From Cytophagia bacterium (GTDB lineage: Bacteria; Bacteroidota; Bacteroidia; Cytophagales; Cyclobacteriaceae): a stretch of 9,785 nt of DNA. Below, piece after piece: positions 6,295 through 9,785 of this stretch. The notes under the pieces were generated by a model. The model had not been told where the DNA came from, made no database searches, and was given only the letters and a program-made list of their open reading frames with translations. A program made the position numbers and the translations under genes. The first letter of the stretch is position 1, and each line of letters opens with the position of its first letter. The stretch is from assembly GCA_013373005.1 (NCBI GenBank), contig JABXIP010000067.1:1-9785 (forward strand), written 5' to 3'.

Positions 6295-8670
6295 TTATTC
6301 ATCTCTTAAAACGTCAGCAGGATTTTCTCTGGAGACTTTTAGTGAAAATAAGAAGGTGACCATAAGATTCAGTAAATAGAAGCCAAAGACGGCCAAAATG
6401 AATATTTGTGGCTGAATATTGGTCCGGTATTTAAATTCCGACAACCAATCCTGCATAACATAAACCGTTACAGGTGTAGCTATTAGAAAGGCCACGAGCA
6501 CCAAAACACCATTCTCTTTATTCAGCATAAAGATTAACTGCTTTAAGCTAGCTCCTAAAACCTTTCTGATGCTCACTTCCTTCTTGCGCTGCTGCGCAGA
6601 GTATGTGGCCATAGCCATTAAACCTAGTAATGAAATAAAAATAGCTAAACCCGAAAAAGTATTGAACAAAGCGACCTGATCCGCTTCTTTTTTATAATAC
6701 TGGTCTATGGCATCATCTACATAACTAAATTCGAACGGCCTATTCAGCAAGGCCTCATACTTATCCTTGATCTCATTTAAAGTGGCCTGATGCCCTTCCG
6801 CTTCGAATCTGACCAAGAGTTCTTCAAAAGACCAACTCTCCCCTCTTAGAATAACTGAAGGAAGTATTTCTTCTTTGAGCGAAGAGGAATGAAAATCTTC
6901 TATCACTGCAACTACCCTCCACTTATCTCCATCATACTGATGAACAGTTTTACCCAAAGGACTCTCGTCTTTCCAACCGAGCTTTTCGGCCACCAATCGA
7001 CTAATGATGATTTCAGTTGGGTCTATTTTACCGAAATCGAACTTGTCTTCGGATTCCACAATTTCCAAGCCCAACGTGTTGACTAAGTCCTCATCCCCCA
7101 GAACAAAGTTAATATTCGTTGACGGTGGTCTTTCATCTACATCGATACCGAATTTATCGGCAAATACACTACTGGAACTGTGCCTCCCAAACATCCAGTT
7201 GGTTATGGTAGCTGATTGAACCCCAGACATACCCAGCACTTCATTTTTAAAGATTTGTGACTGACCCTTAAGGTCATCGAAAAGAGGAATATAAACGAGT
7301 AACTCCTTATCGAAACCCATTTTCTGCTTTTCCAGAAAGCTCATTTGAGAGTGCATCACCAGGGTCACCAAAATCATTATGCCTGCAACCAGAAACTGAA
7401 AACCTACAAGCACTCGTCTAAGACCTCCTTTGCCCTTCACTCCTGCACCACTATTCTTCATAAGAACCAGAGGCTTGTATTTGCTGATAAAAAATGAAGG
7501 GTAAAGCCCCGTTAACACACCAATCAACAAGCCCAAGAGAGGAACAAATACCAGGAATTCCGGGCTGAAATAATTCAATTCGATTGCCTTATTCAGTCTT
7601 CCATTCATCAAAGGAAGAATTTGCTTAGTAGCAACAAATGCAATGAATAAAGCGATGGTTGTGACTACAACAGACTCAGCCAGCTGATAAGCTATAAGCT
7701 GTGACTTTTGAGCCCCAATAACCTTTCTCAAACCTATTTCTTTTGCCCTTTTCAGAGAACTGGCTGTAACCATATTGATGTAGTTGATCACAGCCAAAAG
7801 AAGTATGACCAAACCAATACCTGAGAAGAGATATACAAAGCGGATATCGCTCTGGTCCGTCATATAGGCATTAGAAAATTGCCCATAAAGTCTTTGATCT
7901 GCTAAAGACACCAAGCCAAAGTCTTCGTTTTTTACAAAAAAGTCGTAGGCAGACTTCTCTTTAATCTGGTTGATCATTCCGGCAATCTGTTCCAAATCCT
8001 GTTCCTCCGGGATTTCCAGATAAGTCACAACTGGCATCATACCACCCCTTATGGGTGTATCCATTTCTTTAACACTGCTTCGCACGACAGCATCAAACAT
8101 TAATGAGCTGTTAGTAGGCGGGTTTTCACAGACTCCACTAATAACAACATCTAATGCCTTATCTAGCTTAACAAGCTTTCCGATTGGACTACCATCTCCA
8201 AACATCTTCTCTGCAAGTGTCTTCGTTATAACCATCTGATAAGGTTCAGATAATACAGACTCGGGTGTACCATCAATGAGTTTAAAATCCAGTAGTTCAA
8301 AAAAGTTGGAATCAGAAAACAAAATCCTATCAGCATAAAGGCTTTTGTCATCTATGTTCAAAAGATTTTTCTCGGCTGCCCTCACTACTCGCAATACCGA
8401 TTTAACCGCTGGTATATCCGAAACAATTATCCCGGCCAAATCAGGAGCTATTTCACCCTGTTTTACATTTCTGGTGGTATCATTAGCAAATACCCTATAT
8501 AGCTCTTTATGATTTTCATGAAACTTATCGTAACTGAGCTCATCCCTCACATAAAGAGTGATAATCAAGAAGGCTGTAAGGCCAATGGTAAGGCCCAGAA
8601 TACTTACTGAGGCATACAGTTTTTCTCTTCTTAGCTTTCTAAGAATTAGTTTGAGGTTGTTCTTGAACAT
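6295..8670 (-). CDS. ABC transporter permease, FtsX/MacB type with two FtsX domains
   Basis: This 791-residue inner-membrane protein has about eight membrane segments, near residues 19-41, 278-300, 328-348, 370-392, 421-441, 668-690, 721-739 and 754-776. Two large extracytoplasmic regions (about 42-277 and 442-667) match MacB periplasmic core domains. Each half has an FtsX domain with the cytoplasmic coupling segment: RAKEIGLRKVIGAQKSQL at 308-325 and RKKEVSIRKVLGASLKQL at 695-712. The protein ends NPADVLRDE. This is the large Bacteroidota version of the family, which with an ATPase uses ATP to drive mechanical work or export of substrates across the envelope; the substrate is unknown. It starts 11 bp after the stop of a paralogous permease gene, so the two form an operon. 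The ATG at 8670 gives the usual N-terminus (MFKNNLKLILRKLRREKLYA). No ATPase gene is visible in the window. Confidence 0.94.
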   Translation of the reverse strand: MFKNNLKLILRKLRREKLYASVSILGLTIGLTAFLIITLYVRDELSYDKFHENHKELYRVFANDTTRNVKQGEIAPDLAGIIVSDIPAVKSVLRVVRAAEKNLLNIDDKSLYADRILFSDSNFFELLDFKLIDGTPESVLSEPYQMVITKTLAEKMFGDGSPIGKLVKLDKALDVVISGVCENPPTNSSLMFDAVVRSSVKEMDTPIRGGMMPVVTYLEIPEEQDLEQIAGMINQIKEKSAYDFFVKNEDFGLVSLADQRLYGQFSNAYMTDQSDIRFVYLFSGIGLVILLLAVINYINMVTASSLKRAKEIGLRKVIGAQKSQLIAYQLAESVVVTTIALFIAFVATKQILPLMNGRLNKAIELNYFSPEFLVFVPLLGLLIGVLTGLYPSFFISKYKPLVLMKNSGAGVKGKGGLRRVLVGFQFLVAGIMILVTLVMHSQMSFLEKQKMGFDKELLVYIPLFDDLKGQSQIFKNEVLGMSGVQSATITNWMFGRHSSSSVFADKFGIDVDERPPSTNINFVLGDEDLVNTLGLEIVESEDKFDFGKIDPTEIIISRLVAEKLGWKDESPLGKTVHQYDGDKWRVVAVIEDFHSSSLKEEILPSVILRGESWSFEELLVRFEAEGHQATLNEIKDKYEALLNRPFEFSYVDDAIDQYYKKEADQVALFNTFSGLAIFISLLGLMAMATYSAQQRKKEVSIRKVLGASLKQLIFMLNKENGVLVLVAFLIATPVTVYVMQDWLSEFKYRTNIQPQIFILAVFGFYLLNLMVTFLFSLKVSRENPADVLRDE

Positions 8671-8713
8671 GGCTTGTGGGTTTACTCATCTCTTAAAACA
8701 TCTGCAGGATTTT
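6299..8713. repeat. Near-identical 28-bp direct repeat at the 3' ends of the two permease genes
   Basis: The copies at 6299-6326 and 8686-8713 differ at 2 of 28 positions. They encode the shared C-terminal (N)PADVLRDE tail of the two permeases. They are spaced 2387 bp apart, about one gene length. This is best explained by tandem duplication and constraint on the tail, not by a mobile element. The span given covers both copies; the region between is the complete permease gene. Confidence 0.6.
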
Positions 8714-9785
8714 GTTGAGATGCCTTAAAGGAAGGAATCACCGTAACTATCCAACTTATTACAAGAAAACCAATGAATGTCAAAATAAAAAGTAATGGAG
8801 AAATAGTAACCCGATTCTTGAACTCTGCTAACCAATCTTGCATTGCGTAGTATGCCAGTGGTAACGCAATGACGAACGAGATAACAATCAGAATTGTAAA
8901 CTCCTTGTTCAGCATAAAAACTAACCTTTGGAGAGATGCCCCCAACACTTTACGAATACTCACCTCTTTGCGCCTGTGCTCTACCATATAAATAGTCAAA
9001 GCTGTCAAGCCTAAAAGAGATATGAAAAGAGCGAGAAAAGAAAAACCTTGAAATATCTGAAAATGTCCCTGCTCCTCCTTGTAATAGGAAGCAATTTTAT
9101 CATCGATAAAGTAATACTCAAATGGACGGTTGGTCGCTGATTGATATATATCGCCAATGGTGTTTAACGTTTTTTCCCTTTCCTTAAAATCTACTCTAAC
9201 GAGCAAATTTCCATCACTCCACGGCTTTGTCCCCTCCATTAGCAAGGGCACTTGATCTTCCTTCATGGAGTAGGTATAGAAATTGTCTACAACCGCCACA
9301 ATTTCCTTCATCTCATTCTTGAATTGATAGATCTTTGTTCCAACTGAGTTCTCAGGCCAATCAAAGGCTTGAAGGAAAGTCTTATTTACAACAACCTGAC
9401 TCTTCCTAAACTCTCCTTTAGCAAAAGCCTCCGATTGATAGAGTACCTTAACGCCCATGACATCAAAAAAATCAGGATCAGCATTAACCATATCGTGCCA
9501 AACTGATTTAGGCTCAGGCACTTCTCCTTTAACGGCAGGCTTATTATAGGAACCGGTTGAAGAAACACCACCAAATTCCCAGTCATTCAAGCTAACCCCC
9601 ATTACCCCAGACTGTTTGAGCATTTGAGACTTCAACTCTGTAGAGAGGCTCATATCCTCTTCATAAAGAGGAATTGAAATGAGGTTATCTTTTTCAAAAC
9701 CAAGGTGAGTCTTATTCAAATAAAGCATTTGGCTAGACATGATGGACAAGACTATGATCAACACGGCTGAGACCGTAAATTGAAA
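8682..9785 (-). CDS. ABC transporter permease, FtsX/MacB type, C-terminal part (cut by window edge)
   Basis: The reading frame is open from the window edge to a stop at 8684-8682, giving 367 residues of the C-terminal half. An in-frame GTG at 9764 is not the start: the frame continues upstream as FQFTVSAVLII, which aligns with FQFLVAGIMIL in the middle (residue 424 onward) of the downstream permease. The visible part contains the fifth membrane segment, the second periplasmic core domain, the coupling segment RRKEVSIRKVLGASLQRL, three C-terminal membrane segments, and the tail QNPADVLRDE. The full protein is probably near 790 residues. It is a tandem paralog of the next gene, which begins 11 bp after this stop, so both are likely co-transcribed and may act as a heterodimer or as two related transporters. 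The promoter and any partner ATPase would lie beyond the window. Confidence 0.93.
   Translation of the reverse strand, partial: FQFTVSAVLIIVLSIMSSQMLYLNKTHLGFEKDNLISIPLYEEDMSLSTELKSQMLKQSGVMGVSLNDWEFGGVSSTGSYNKPAVKGEVPEPKSVWHDMVNADPDFFDVMGVKVLYQSEAFAKGEFRKSQVVVNKTFLQAFDWPENSVGTKIYQFKNEMKEIVAVVDNFYTYSMKEDQVPLLMEGTKPWSDGNLLVRVDFKEREKTLNTIGDIYQSATNRPFEYYFIDDKIASYYKEEQGHFQIFQGFSFLALFISLLGLTALTIYMVEHRRKEVSIRKVLGASLQRLVFMLNKEFTILIVISFVIALPLAYYAMQDWLAEFKNRVTISPLLFILTFIGFLVISWIVTVIPSFKASQQNPADVLRDE

Noticed and set aside
9762..9764. GTG as the start of the upstream permease
   Set aside because: The frame stays open to the window edge and the upstream residues align with the middle of the downstream paralog, so the gene is cut by the window and not short.

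Overview
The window looks like a chromosomal segment of a Bacteroidota bacterium, probably a marine or soil Cytophagales-type organism. The evidence is the TAnnTTTG-type promoter motifs, the lack of Shine-Dalgarno sequences before start codons, the large two-FtsX-domain permeases ending in NPADVLRDE, and exported TPR-like proteins ending in a VGCWI motif. This assignment is inferred from sequence style, not from a marker gene.

Layout. Positions 1-183 (minus strand) carry the N-terminal part of cytidylate kinase (cmk). It is divergent from a complete adenine deaminase (ade, 266-1894, plus strand). Next come two tandem paralogous secreted TPR-like proteins (1956-3245 and 3379-4695), each with the same four cysteines. 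A 92-residue charged coiled-coil protein (4695-4973) follows, coupled to the second paralog by a TAATG stop/start overlap. A compact palindromic element (4991-5108) then folds on paper into an outer stem enclosing three hairpins and is followed by a T-run. After it lie two plus-strand genes of unknown function: a soluble acidic protein (5129-5737) and a single-pass membrane protein (5807-6271). The rest of the window, on the minus strand and convergent with these, is an operon of two paralogous FtsX/MacB-type ABC permeases. One is complete (8670-6295). The upstream one is cut by the window edge, with only its C-terminal half seen (9785-8682).

How it fits together. cmk and ade are nucleotide-metabolism genes with housekeeping roles and share an 82-bp divergent intergenic region containing a good cmk promoter candidate. 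The two TPR-like paralogs and the small coiled-coil gene look like one transcription unit, or two nested ones, with a promoter candidate before the second paralog. The permease pair lacks an ATPase in this window; it may lie upstream of the visible end or elsewhere.

Most of the window is ordinary. The parts that deserve a second look are the palindromic repeat at 4991-5108, the four-cysteine tandem paralogs with their coupled small partner, and the two unrecognised proteins at 5129-6271. I do not see a defence system, prophage, CRISPR array, transposase, tRNA or rRNA.
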